This document shows, piece by piece, positions 1 through 11,142 of a stretch of 64,000 nucleotides of DNA. Under the pieces are notes generated by a model. It made no database searches. It had not been told where the DNA came from and was given only the letters and a program-made list of their open reading frames with translations. Numbering within the stretch: position 1 is the first letter of the stretch; the number at the start of each line of letters is the position of its first letter. Location of the stretch: assembly GCA_025201765.1 (NCBI GenBank), contig MU623400.1:124001-188000 (forward strand), read 5' to 3'. The translations under genes and the position numbers were made by a program. Source of the stretch: Daldinia sp. FL1419 (taxonomy: Eukaryota; Ascomycota; Sordariomycetes; Xylariales; Hypoxylaceae).

Positions 1-1016
1 AATTGAGGAGAATCGCGGGGAAGCTTGTTGTAGATCTTATTGGTGAGAGAGTACCTAACCGTGAAAAAGACGAACTAAAGATGTCACCCCCTTGTTACCA
101 CGCTTGTCCTAGTTTAGTAGTATTCTTTTTTATTCTTTTTTATTTTTGTGTTTGTTTATTCTTTATTCTTTTAGAGGTTTAACAAATCGACGCCGGTTTG
201 AAAGTCTATCGTTGTGCCCAAGTCGGATGTTATAAATTATCTACCTAAATATTTCAACATGATGTGGCTTAGAGTGTTTCTAGTCAAGACGTCCGGGGTT
301 GAAAATAATTTGAAATACTTGCGTGTCTTATAACGAGACTAGGCAGTAGGTAGCGGTGAGCCACTATAGCTTACGAAATGGGAGATGTAACTAGGCGATG
401 GAGAATCGAGGCACAGGTTTTAAGTCCCGCCTAGTTTAAATGGGGCAAAACCTAAAACTCAATTTCTTCAACCCCGAAAGCAAAAACCGAGGGATAAGAA
501 AAAAACAAGGGGTAAAGAAATAAACTAGAAACTTGGAAAAAAAATAAAAAAAAAAATAAAAAAAACACCTACTATTCCATTCAGGTATCTACGCATTAAA
601 AAGCGCAGCATACTTATCACATCTCCATTATACCACCAAATGCTGACCTATTATTGTCCAAAGAATAGGTAATTCTCTGGTCTTTGTCAGCTCTTAGAGC
701 TTAGAGCTTGGGCTTAGGCTTATAAGTGACCATCGACCCATAAGACAAGCCCAGTGGAGTCAATTCTGATCCCTGTTGAAAGTCATCGTCTAAAGCTACG
801 TATTCGCGACAACTGCGGAGATAAGGCATGTCTGTTTATATGCTGTCTTCCCGGTCATGATTCTAGTCTTAGCTCCCTAGAATATTGGACTCTTGTCTAG
901 ACTAATTTCTACCTGGGATCTCTCTTAGGGGCCGGAATAATATCAAATTGCATTGGACGGGATAAATAATACGCACAAATCCATGAGGTTGAACAACTAC
1001 TCGAATTGTATTAACC
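1..1016. other. Intergenic, no gene seen
   Basis: No convincing coding sequence. It is AT-rich and has an A-rich tract near 536-567. The last 200 bp probably hold the promoter and 5' leader of the transcription factor gene that starts at 1017. Confidence 0.6.
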
Positions 1017-3317
1017 ATGGCCCAATGCGATATCTGCGGGCGTACTTTTGCGAGAAACGAACATCTTATCCGGCACCATAGAACTCGTGAGTCGATGTGT
1101 ATAGCTGCCCCTGAAGGGTTCGCTCGCTGACACTCGTGGCCGCGAGAAGACACAGGTGAGCGACCATTTCGATGCCCTCATTGCAAAATAGGGTTTCATC
1201 GAGCCGACGTCAGGGCGAAGCACATAAAAAAGATTCATCCGGAGAATGCATCGCCGTCAGAATCTTCCGAGTCTCTCCCACAAGCCCCAGTTGAGAGGCC
1301 TAAACCCAAAGAGAGGGAGCGTTCAAGGCTAGCATGCGACCAATGTCGAAAGCGAAAGCTAAAGTGTAATAACGTCCGGCCATGTGAAGCATGTCGTTCT
1401 AAGATGCTACAATGTACCGTCTCAAGCTCTAGCAGGCCACCCGGAAGACCTCGCAATCCCGTTTTTATTACCCCAAGCCGAGAGAGCATCCGCGAGAAAG
1501 GGGTAGATAGTTCCGAAATCCCTCCAGTTCCTCAGCCCTGGGTACCAAGCAGCCTGGACTCGCCCCTAGCCCAAGCTGGTCTCATCCCTGGAATTCCTGT
1601 AATGGGCGCGCCAGACACTAGAGATAGCAATGGCACTTACCCGAATACTACGGATCTCACGCCGCTAGGCATGGAACAGTGGATGACTCCGGAAACGACC
1701 GGGAACTTTTCTATCCAAGCTCCATTTCCGAACGGACCTATACCGATGGATCCGATTTGTGACGACATGGATCTAATGGATAATATACTTCCCCAACTTG
1801 TTAGCTATATATCCCCCCTGAAGCACATTCTGCAATACTAACCCCTTTTTGACAAGGACTTGGGAAACTGGCTGGACGACCTTAACGAGTTTTCTGCAAC
1901 AGATGACACATGGCCGCCGGACTCGATAGCATTCAACATCGACTCTGATCCTTCTATGGACAGTGCTGTTGAAATGATGAAAGACCATTTCCAAAGGCGA
2001 TCGCGAGCGACCTCTCCTTCCCGAGAAGAACAGCGACGATCCTGGTATTCCGCCCCACCACAACTCTACGTCTACGACAAGGACGTTATGAACATCCTCC
2101 TTAATGTCGCCAAGACACATATTTCGAGCACGTTTTCTATATTTTCTGATTTCGAAGCGAATTATGATACCCGGGTAGAACTCTGCCTTGCGATGGCCGC
2201 TGTTGGTGGCCTATACTCTACTGCGTACGCGAGTATAAAGGTTGCGAAGATGTTATTCAACGATTCTAGACGACTGCTGCTGGAGCAATATCTATTATCG
2301 GAAGTTCCCACGGATTTTGGAACCGCATTAAGTGTCGCTAAGACATTCGTCTTAATTGAGATCTATATGTTGTGTAGCGGCGACAAACGAGCCTATGAGT
2401 TCATTGAAGTCTTTCATGCGAGTAAATTGCATGCAATTGGCTCTTGCATAAGCGCTTTGCCGCACGATGCTTCCCTAGACCATCGGCGGCAAGCTGGACT
2501 ACTTCTGGAAGCAGTGCGTATCCTAGACTGTTACAGGGTACTGCTGCTACAGAGACCCCCATCATTTATAGGGGAAGCTCAGCTCGGCATTCACGGTGCT
2601 TGCGAAGTTCTCGGATTTCAGGCTCTCTCCACCGGTGGATTGATCTCTACTTCGGGCGGGGACAGTTTGCTCGGTGTGCAAGCTACAGACATGGATTCTC
2701 TGGCCACTATCATATGCTATAGTTGGATGGCAAGTCCACAAAATACCGAGAACTCATCACGGCTTCCTTTATGGAGGAGTGAGTTCGTCGAACTTGCGTT
2801 AGATCGATGGATCCAAGCAAAGACCGAGAAAGATTCTTCGTCTCGCCTCGAAGTACCCCAAATGCTGCTATATCACCTTACACAGGTATCATTGCATTCT
2901 AATCTAAATCGTCTTCAGCGACTTACCCAAGTGGCCATGCAAACGCCTAAGCCCTTCCAGGAAGGAAGCGGCCTTGATTCGATACGGGCATGGCGAGATA
3001 GTCACCACTTTAACGTGGCGCAATGGCATGCTAAGACAACACTCCGCATCGCGCAAGAAGCGATGACGGGACCTCGTCGCCATACCTCATCAGAAAAAGA
3101 TAGGCCGAGACTGTATGAAGCTCCGCATCTACCGCTATGTATTTACTTCGCGACATTGGTCATATGGTGGGGAGAGCTGGTGTCGGGTAGGCCGGGAACG
3201 GATTCGGGACATATTTCTGCAATAGAAACTGGGTCCCAGCTATTGTTTAGGCTTAAAGTCCCCGTAGCGAAACTCTTAGGAACCGCGCTCTGCGAATTGC
3301 TCCCTAGCGAGACCTAG
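1017..3317 (+). CDS. Transcription factor with C2H2 fingers plus Zn2Cys6 cluster
   Basis: Three exons: 1017-1086, 1156-1799 and 1857-3317, about 724 aa. Intron 1 starts GTGAGT and ends CACAG. Intron 2 is 57 bp, keeps frame, and contains a TACTAAC branch site that puts a stop in the unspliced frame. Residues 4-24 form a C2H2-like finger (C4, C7, H20) in which R24 sits where the last His is usual. Residues 30-51 form a regular finger (C30, C33, H46, H51). A fungal Zn2Cys6 cluster follows with C84, C87, C94, C100, C103 and C110 in the standard spacing, preceded by an acidic/Ser linker. The long C-terminal region resembles the fungal-specific TF domain. It is a nuclear regulator by family. It lies at the edge of the metabolic genes to its right and may control them, which is inference from position only. 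Start chosen because the finger begins at once after this ATG. Confidence 0.88.
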
Positions 3318-3329
3318 GGTGGGAAATAT

Positions 3330-3425
3330 GGGGGGGGGGGGGGGGGGGGGGCGCTACTGTGGGGCAGGGGGAACGGAGCACGCCGAAAAAAATGAAAGTG
3401 ATCTATTTTTNNNNNNNNNNCCCCG

Positions 3426-3498
<73 letters not shown>
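3330..3498. other. Poly-G / N-gap / poly-C assembly junction
   Basis: A run of 22 G (3330-3351) is followed by about 59 ordinary bases, ten N (3411-3420), then C-rich sequence ending in a run of 73 C (3426-3498). G on the left side and C on the right side of a gap is what two-colour sequencers leave when reads fail at facing contig ends. Distance across the gap is unknown, and short reading frames through it (poly-Gly, poly-Pro) are meaningless. Confidence 0.85.
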
Positions 3499-4232
3499 AC
3501 TTTTCTTGAGGGAAAGGGGTACAGAAAGGGCATACCGAAATGAGAGGCATCTTTTTCTCGGGCCTGCTAGGACAAAAGCAGATATGAATGGCGATTATAC
3601 AAGCAGGCGTAATTCTGTATTCAAAGAATGCCCTGTGCTTTGGAAGTGGTGAGATAGCATATCAATTTCCTATAATACCAGTTAATATTAGAATCTAGCT
3701 CGAAGCTTTAATAATATTGGCCATATCTTGGTTACCAAAGCATAGTTCGAGCACTCGAGTGGCACGGTGTTACACAATCTGGAAATAAAAAGACTATAAG
3801 ACAGAAAGATGAAAGACGAACGAAAAGCCCTTCGTATCTTCATTTATGGGAATCCATGAGAAAGGCCACGGGAATAGGACTCAATGGGCTAATGGAAGCG
3901 CGGAGATGCCGTATACGTTCTGAGTGAATCGCAACACCGCACGTCCGACAAGGAAATTGCCGAGTGGAGGCCCCTCCGCTAGGAACGCCATCTCCTTCAT
4001 CACAAGCTACTCTCTGTAGCACGGGAATTTGTGGGAAAATGAATTTTACCAACATCAATAACCGTCCGTACATCTAGTTTTTAAATGGCCTTGTTACGGT
4101 TATGCTAGAGTAAGAGTAAACTTGTTGCCTGCTGAGAGGTATATACCGAAACAAGCCGTTGATTACCTGGGGTCTGTTCGTTAGTTTCATAAACCACATT
4201 TCGAGAAAACAGCTCGGCAACTCTCCGGAAGG
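3499..4232. other. Intergenic, no gene seen
   Basis: No supported gene. The stretch lies between the assembly gap and the hydrolase. The final 100 bp are the likely promoter and leader of the hydrolase, with CGG-N7-CCG at 4215-4227 just before the start codon. Confidence 0.5.
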
Positions 4233-6146
4233 ATGTCACGAACCTATCGAGATCTCCGCAAGGAGGACCGTGTGTCGTTTGACTACATCTACGAGGAGAA
4301 CGTCTCGGTACCCCTGAAGGGTGAGAAGGGCCTAGTAAGGTGCAATGTCTACCGGCCCAAGGATGAGTCTACGAAATATCCCGTTCTGGTAACTTATGGC
4401 CCCTATGGAAAGGATGTCCATTATAAGATGTAAGTAGCTGTAGAAATATTTGCCTACTATTGTGTGTACTGTACTTACTGCAGTGCAGATTCCATGCTGC
4501 TTCGTACTCCGAAGTGCCCGAGGACCACCACTCGCCGCACTCGGCATGGGAGACGCCCGACCCGGGATTTTGGACCCGGAATGGCTACGCCGTGGTCAGG
4601 GCCGACGAGCGCGGCACTGGGCAGTCACCCGGGGTTCTCGATACCATGTCTCGCGGCACAAGCGAGGCGTTTTTTGACGTTGTCGAATGGGCGGCATCTC
4701 AACCATGGTCATCCGGTAAAGTTGGCTTGCTCGGCGTGAGTTACTACGCGGGGAGTCAGTGGCGTGTGGCGGCTCGCCAACCCAAAGGACTTGCCTGCAT
4801 TATTCCTTGGGAGGGGATGTCGGATTACTATCGCGACCGGTGTAGGCATGGGGGTATTCTTTCTAATACGTTTATTAGCTTTTGGTGGAACAGACAGGTT
4901 AGTCGACACACCCAAAACATTAACGGCCACGAGAACTTTATGTTAATTGATACCGCAGGTCGTGACAAACCAATATGGACGTCCCGGGAGGGCTGCCCGA
5001 AACTGGGGCTTTGATACGATTGAGGGAGATTTGTCCGAAGAAGAATTACGCGCGAATCGTCGGGACCAAAATGAAGATAACGCCGCGCATCACTTCCTAG
5101 ATGAAGAATATTACGCCTCCAAAGACTACGATATGAGCGACATCAAGGTCCCTGTTCTCTCAGTTGGGAACTGGGGAGGAATTCTATTGCATCTGCGCGG
5201 AAACGTAGAGGGCTACTTGAACGCCGGTTCGCAGCACAAGTATCTAAGGCTGATCACCGGGCGCCACGATCTGCCTTTTTACTCGAAGGAAAACGTTGAA
5301 ATGCAAAAGAGCTTCCTAGACGCTTTTCTCAAGGGGCATGACACTCAAGGATGGTCAACTGGTACTGCACCGAAAGTCGGTCTAGTCTTGCGAAAAGGAA
5401 ATGTCGGGTTTAATGATGCGGAGGCTGAAAAGCAGTATCCTCATCGCTACGAGGAAGAGTGGCCGATTCCGAGGACGGAGTATACGAAGTATTTCCTCAC
5501 GGCGGATAAGCAGCTAACCGAAGATGCAAATATTTCTGCTGCTGCTGCTGCTGAAAGTAAGGTCTCCTACCGAGCGCCAAGCACTTTGAAAGATCCGCAG
5601 ATGGTTCAGTTTACAACCGCGCCTTTCACCAAGGAGACCGAATTCACGGGGCACATTGTAGTCCATCTAAACGTATCCGCGACGAGTCTCCCCGAGAAAA
5701 CCACCAACCCTACCGAAATCGACCTGTTCGTCACCCTGCGACATCTAGACGCCTCAGGGCAAGAGATCCACTACACCGGGACGGTCGGGGACCCGGTGCC
5801 CGTAACCAAAGGCTGGCTGCGCACGAGTCTCCGGAAGATCGCATCCCACCACCCTCGCCACCGGCCGTGGTATCCCCACCGGGAATATCGGTCATCCGAC
5901 GTGCAGCCCGTGGAGGCGGGCGTGGTGTACGGTGTGGACGTGGAGGTGTGGCCAACGAACGTGGTGGTTGGGGAGGGGGCGAGGCTGGTGCTGGAGGTCG
6001 GGTCGGGAGATACGCAGGGGGCGGGGCTGTTCGAGCATAATTCCGAGGTGGACCGGCCAAGAGAGAGGTTGGAGGGGCTCAACAATATACATTTCGGAAG
6101 GGGGCTCGATAATTGGGTTTTGCTGCCCCGAATCCCCGCATTGTGA
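4233..6146 (+). CDS. CocE/NonD (X-Pro dipeptidyl-peptidase-like) serine hydrolase
   Basis: Three exons: 4233-4429, 4489-4897 and 4959-6146, giving 597 aa. Both introns (59 and 61 bp) have GTAAGT/GTTAGT donors and GCAG acceptors, and the joined phases are consistent. The alpha/beta-hydrolase part carries the nucleophile motif GVSYYAG (Ser150) and an ADERGTGQS oxyanion-side segment. His305 in GRHDLPF is the likely catalytic His. The C-terminal third is the beta-rich PepX_C jelly-roll domain of the S15/CocE family. Family members cleave esters or amides; the substrate here is unknown. It has no signal peptide, so it is probably cytosolic. It is followed 281 bp downstream by the cupin gene on the same strand. 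Length and domain order are normal for fungal members. Confidence 0.9.
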
Positions 6147-6427
6147 GCATACTACGTTAGGTCTGGGGTGGGCTATAGTAGATAGTTGCTCTATACACTA
6201 ACTAGAGATGGATTAAGTGACCTCTATGGTATGTGCTGGTATATTTTGCCGATGGTACCGTTACACCAGGTAGTTCTATAACCACTCAGGTAGGGATCCT
6301 TCGGCTGCCTATTGCTATAGATATATACTAGTATGTATACTTGCCATCCGATCTATACTCTTGACCAGTAAACCTTTTCTTATACTCTCCAACTTGGTAA
6401 CACTAAGAACCCCCTTCCGCTATCAGA

Positions 6428-6970
6428 ATGTCTTCATCATACCCCCCAAACAACCTCCGCGCACACTCGCGGTTCATCACCACACACGACGACTCCGGCA
6501 AGGCAGTCTTCAGCGATGCTATCCCAGAACAAGCACCCGTCCGTCAAGTCATGGGCGGCGACATGCTATTCAGCCTCATGTACACAACCCAGGGTTTCCC
6601 GGTATCGCTAGCCGAAGGGAAAGACATAAAAGCCTACCAAAACCACCTAGCCAACACGCCCGCCATCAGCATCCCCGGCGGAACGGCGTGTCGCACGGTG
6701 GACTTCCCGCCAGACTACACGTCGCCCATGCACCGGACCCCATCGTGCGACTTCGGCGTCGTGCTAGAGGGGGAAGTCGAGTTGGTGCTGGACTCGGGGG
6801 AGACTAGGTTGCTAAAGAGAGGGGATGTGGCGGTACAAAGAGGGACGAATCACGCGTGGCATAATACGAGTAAGGACAGCTGGGCGAGGATGCTGTACGT
6901 GCTGCAGTCGGCGGAGAAGGTGGTTGTAGGGGGGAAGACGCTGGAGGAGGATGAGGGGGGGATTGATTAA
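6428..6970 (+). CDS. Small cupin-domain protein
   Basis: Single-exon gene of 180 aa. The C-terminal half is a cupin barrel: the first motif region has MHRTPSCDFG followed by VLEGEVEL, and the second motif has GDVAVQRGTNHAWHN. The potential metal ligands are His in MHRT and His in TNHAWHN. Some ligands of the classical first motif (HxH) are not present, so metal binding and catalysis are uncertain. Proteins of this type accompany flavin hydroxylases in fungal metabolite and aromatic-degradation clusters, where they act as dioxygenases, cyclases or isomerases; the reaction here cannot be deduced. It lies downstream of the hydrolase and converges on the flavoprotein gene at 7663-9850. Confidence 0.85.
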   Translation: MSSSYPPNNLRAHSRFITTHDDSGKAVFSDAIPEQAPVRQVMGGDMLFSLMYTTQGFPVSLAEGKDIKAYQNHLANTPAISIPGGTACRTVDFPPDYTSPMHRTPSCDFGVVLEGEVELVLDSGETRLLKRGDVAVQRGTNHAWHNTSKDSWARMLYVLQSAEKVVVGGKTLEEDEGGID

Positions 6971-7662
6971 TTCGGTTGGGTTCGTTGGTATGACTACCTA
7001 CCTACCTATAGACGTCTATGTGATTCGAGATTGAATTTTGAGTTGTTTGCTGGAGAGACAAACCATTCCCCGACCCTGCTGAGTGAGGTGAGACAACGAT
7101 GCGATGCCCCGTTACGAGGTGCCTATCGGCATCCGCGATCATAAATTGCTGGATAAAATTCTGATCGTCTTGTAGTTCCGGAATTAACGAGAACAACGCA
7201 CGATTCTATCTTACGTCATAATCATCTCTCGTCTTCGTTTATGTATGTAGTCCCAAAATAGTTCCGAAATAGTCGTGATACATAGGATTTGGAATTATAT
7301 TGAGCAAGGGTGTCTAGGTAGATGAAAGTGCCGTTATGGGCTGTGTACACGCTAAAATTAACTACCGGAAGTTGAAAAGGGGATGGGGTACTACCTAAAA
7401 TTGCCGTGGTGGGGGAGATACAAAGTACATGCCAATCCCCGACCCTGGGCGATCTCACCCCACAGCCCCAACGTAAACCCCCCACTATAAACCCCCACTA
7501 CTCTTATAGCGCTTCTTCAGGGGTATCAGCCGCCAAAACCACCAAAGGATCAACTATTTGTCATCGTGACATACCAAACAGGTCGAGTATCATGAGTCGA
7601 TTATACTAAGGTTAGGTTATACTAGGTTATACTAGTTAAGAATCCGAGCCGAGTAAACGCTA
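6971..7662. other. Convergent intergenic, no gene seen
   Basis: Shared 3' region of the cupin gene (+) and the first FAD monooxygenase (-). Reading frames are short and unlike proteins. A small imperfect repeat of TATACTAGGTTA type is seen near 7605-7640. Confidence 0.5.
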
Positions 7663-9850
7663 TCAACGAATCGACAACACCGACTCTAGCACCTCCTTCA
7701 GCTTCGACGGCGAATCCTCTTCCCACTTCGGACTTCTCCACGCGACGAAGTAATCCGGCCGTACAAGCACACAGCCCGAGTCCTCCACGCCTCTAATGCT
7801 CTCCCAGTCTAGATATATATCCTTGTAGTCCTGTCCGTACCCAATTGAATAGACCTGAATCGGCACCCCGAGCCCGGAAGACACTTGCTCAACCGCCTTC
7901 TTCCAGTGCTGTCCGCCGATGCCGGTGAGTAGTGTAAATCGCCCCTTTCCGGCTAGGTCGATCGTCGAGATGTACTTGGACGGGACGTGGTTCCCCAGCC
8001 ACGCGTGCGGGAGTCGCGCACCGGGGTACGTCGTCGGGTGGTAGTACCGCAGCGGATCGCGAGTGAATGCTGGCGTGGCGCCTTGGTCGGCTTGGTACGC
8101 TGCGGACGAGACGTATCGCTGGTTCATCTCGATGCCGAGGCCGTGCTCTTCCTTGTCGATTTCGTGCAGCGTCTTGAAGAGCTTTTCCCGCCGCGCACGA
8201 CCTTCGGGGGTGTCCGCGTAGAGCTCGTTGTGGGCTTTCATGCGGGATTCTACGCTGGGCTCGAGGTTGCCGAGGACTTCCCAGATGTTTTTGTGGTTTC
8301 TGAGGGATGCGTTGGCTCTGGTCCTTCGTTAATATTGGATGTGCAGCTTTTGGAGTGTGCCTGGTTTCCTATCACGTAACGACTTACTGGGTAACCACAT
8401 CCAGGCCTACTGGTTGGCGCTCGATGCTGTAAGTCTCTAGGAGCTCCTTTCCTGCTAATCCTATACAGCCAATACCTTATCAGCAAACAGGTTATAGTTA
8501 AGATTACTATTTCTTCGCATTTACCTTTGTCCACAAAATTGACCTTCCACGCGAGATTATGAGCATCTTGAATGCAGGTGTTTGATCCCAACCCGTGATT
8601 TGGCGGATGTCGATGTACCGCGTCACCTAGACAGAACCTAGACAATTCCCAAGTTATGTCAGCAAGGGATACTCCAGGGTAGTAGTTGGAAGCTAGGGTT
8701 ACACCTACACGTTGCCAGTCGAGTAATACTCCGCGGCAGTCTCGTTGATAGCCCACGTGGATACGCCTAATATTTTGACGTCGACGGAATCGTCTCCAAT
8801 CATCTCACGAATACGTTTCAAGTATTCCTCATTAGATCTCACCTCCCGCGGCGCGCCGGGGGTAGGAAATATGATGCATAGCCACTCATACCACGGCTTG
8901 ACCATCCTCATGCACCCAATCCAACCCCATTCGGGGGTGTCAAGGTTCGGCTGCACGATCCAATGGAGGTTACCCTTGCGGTGCTCCATAAGGTGAGACA
9001 TATCCGCCTCGATTAGTATATTTACCGCATAACCCTGCCCGGGACGTCGTATCAGGGGAATTTGAGCTTGCTGTACAATCTTGCTTCGCGCACCATCTGC
9101 GCCAAACAGATACTTGGAGTGAACTTGAAACGTGGCTTTAGAGAGCCTATCCAGCAGCGTGGTGGTTACTCCATTTTCGTCCTGCTCGAACGATACGAAC
9201 TCCGTGTCCCACCGACACTTGAAGCCGTTCAGCGTCGCATATCGCATCAGTATGGGTTCCATCAGAGTCTGAGGTAAATCCAACATTGCGGAAGGGCTCG
9301 CGAGCTCGTAGTCCCCCTGTAACGTGAAATGTCAGACAGGGATAAATATTACAGGGCTGACTGAGTCGTACCTTTCTGTTCGGGTCATTCCCCCAAGAGT
9401 ATATACGACCGTATTCTTGGCCGGCCATGGAATTGGACCAGCGAGTGTGCATCATGGAATCTTTTTGTGTACCCACCTGGTAGCACTCCTTGTCTAACCC
9501 AATATCCCGGAGACAATCTGGATTTTCGTTAGCCTCCGTTTAAAGTTCCTGGCATCTACATCATACCTAATGCAGCCATGTTTGTGATGTGGGCTCTCGG
9601 CGTATCAGCATTGCTCGGATCCTGGCTCACGATGAGGCCCTTCATCCCTAGAAGATTGCATTAGCCACTGACAGTTCTCACGACGAGGAGAACGTGATAA
9701 CACGTTAAACCGACGGCTTTCCCCATGCTTACCATAAGACGCCATAAAGGCTGCCAGAGAGGCACCCGCAGGGCCGGTTCCTACGATGAGATAATCCATC
9801 TGTAGTACAGAGGAGGGGGAGCCGTTGGATGCTCCGTTAGATCCGGTCAT
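7663..9850 (-). CDS. FAD-dependent aromatic hydroxylase (phenol/2,4-dichlorophenol monooxygenase-like)
   Basis: Seven exons on the minus strand: 9850-9733, 9647-9567, 9517-9372, 9316-8709, 8637-8525, 8460-8388 and 8317-7663, giving 597 aa. All six introns are 49-85 bp, GT-AG, with matching phases. Residues 24-29 are the GTGPAG dinucleotide fold. FGADGAR is the second conserved (DG) motif, and LGDAVHRHPPNHGLGSN is the third FAD motif typical of the PHBH-fold class A hydroxylases. The C-terminal part resembles the thioredoxin-like domain of phenol hydroxylases and ends in PDYFVAWR. Length matches TfdB-type 6-monooxygenases (about 600 aa). The expected reaction is NAD(P)H-dependent hydroxylation of a phenolic ring; the substrate is unknown. 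An in-frame codon at 9898 could add 16 residues, but the start at 9850 fits the family better. Confidence 0.9.
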
Positions 9851-11142
9851 CGTTGATAACTTCACGTGGTAGCTCTGATGTAAGTGGCGCACATACACCC
9901 AGGTAGTAATACGATAGAGTAAGGTGACTTGAACAAATTAAATCTACGCCAGACACATATCACCAAGTAGCTCTAGAGCGTTTTTAATAAATCTTTAGCC
10001 TCCTCTCCATCCTTTCCTCTGATTCCCCATTAACTAAGCGCTATGTAATCCCAGCTATAAAATGTCATAAGCTCAGCTACCCCATTTCGGCTTTTATCGA
10101 ATCCGCAGGCAAGGCCCGTCGGGTTATTCCCCGAGAGGAGAAGGTTAAACCCACTTGCGGATACCCTCCCCCGTCTTAGAGGCTTAGACGACGCACCCTA
10201 GCCCAACCAAATGCCCGGGTCGGTCCCACGCCGGTATTCCAAGCCCCCGCCGCCGGCGATGTGGTAAGCTTCCGGTAAGCATGGGTTTGTTTGTTCAGGG
10301 ACATTACGTTGCCAGGACCAGTCAGAGTCCGGCGATTTGTAAGGTTATTCAGCGCCGATTTTTCAGTTCGCGGGTGTCAGAACTTAATTCTGTAGGTATG
10401 CATGCATGTAAAGATTGGGTAATGATAAATAAGCTATTGTGGAGTGTGGGGTTGTTAGGGTGGCTTGATCGGATCGCTTCTCCATGCACGACAAGCGGCG
10501 AATGAGGGAGGTGGTTGGCGAAGACGCTCCGAAGCGCGGGCCGAGGGTATTGGCGGACTATTTCCCCGGGAGGTTGCTTGGCGAGGGTTGGACGGCGACT
10601 TTGGGGGTTAGTACTCAATATATGTAATTATAGTTATAGTTGTGAGATGGACTGATCTATAACTCTATGGATTAAGGATTGAATATTCAAAGATATCGCG
10701 GCGCTTCTAGTGGAAATGTTTATTTCATATTTGCTAATAAGTTTTTAAAAGAGATTCTAGTTAACTAGGTACCTAGAAATATTAACTACTCGCCTAGGAG
10801 GTAGGCAGTTATACCAATAAGCTGTTGAAAATAGGTAGCATTGCAATTAAACCGGTTCACGTATTTCACAGAAGTAGAAGGCCTTCAGTTAATACTTGTC
10901 TGGCGGAATCTTAACTATACGATACATTTTAATAATATTCAATGCTCATTCTGGACGACTTCATTAGACACGCAAAGTCCTACAAAGACATTTAGAGAAC
11001 AATCGTTTATATATGTAAATTTCAAGGGCTAATGTCTGGTTTATTCTTCTCTACTCCTCAGGTCTGCCGCCTCGGGTGAAATTGCTAATGGTCTTTTCTC
11101 TTTGCATCAAGACATCTGCTTATAAATTCTTATATAATAAAC
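9851..11142. other. Intergenic with possible gene fragment
   Basis: This stretch contains the promoter side of the gene at 7663-9850. It includes a GC-rich block at 10100-10260 with CGG-N7-CCG at 10221-10233. A GC-rich open frame on the plus strand at 10484-10627 (47 codons) includes GPRVLADYFPGRLLGEGW. It looks protein-like and may be a gene remnant, but I do not recognise the family. The rest (10630-11140) is AT-rich and empty. Confidence 0.35.

Noticed and set aside
3314..3652. Overlapping frames with long poly-Gly or poly-Pro
   Set aside because: They run through the homopolymer/N artefact and encode nothing plausible.
5731..6092. Antisense Pro/Ser-rich frames
   Set aside because: Shadows of the GC-rich C-terminal domain of the hydrolase on the plus strand.
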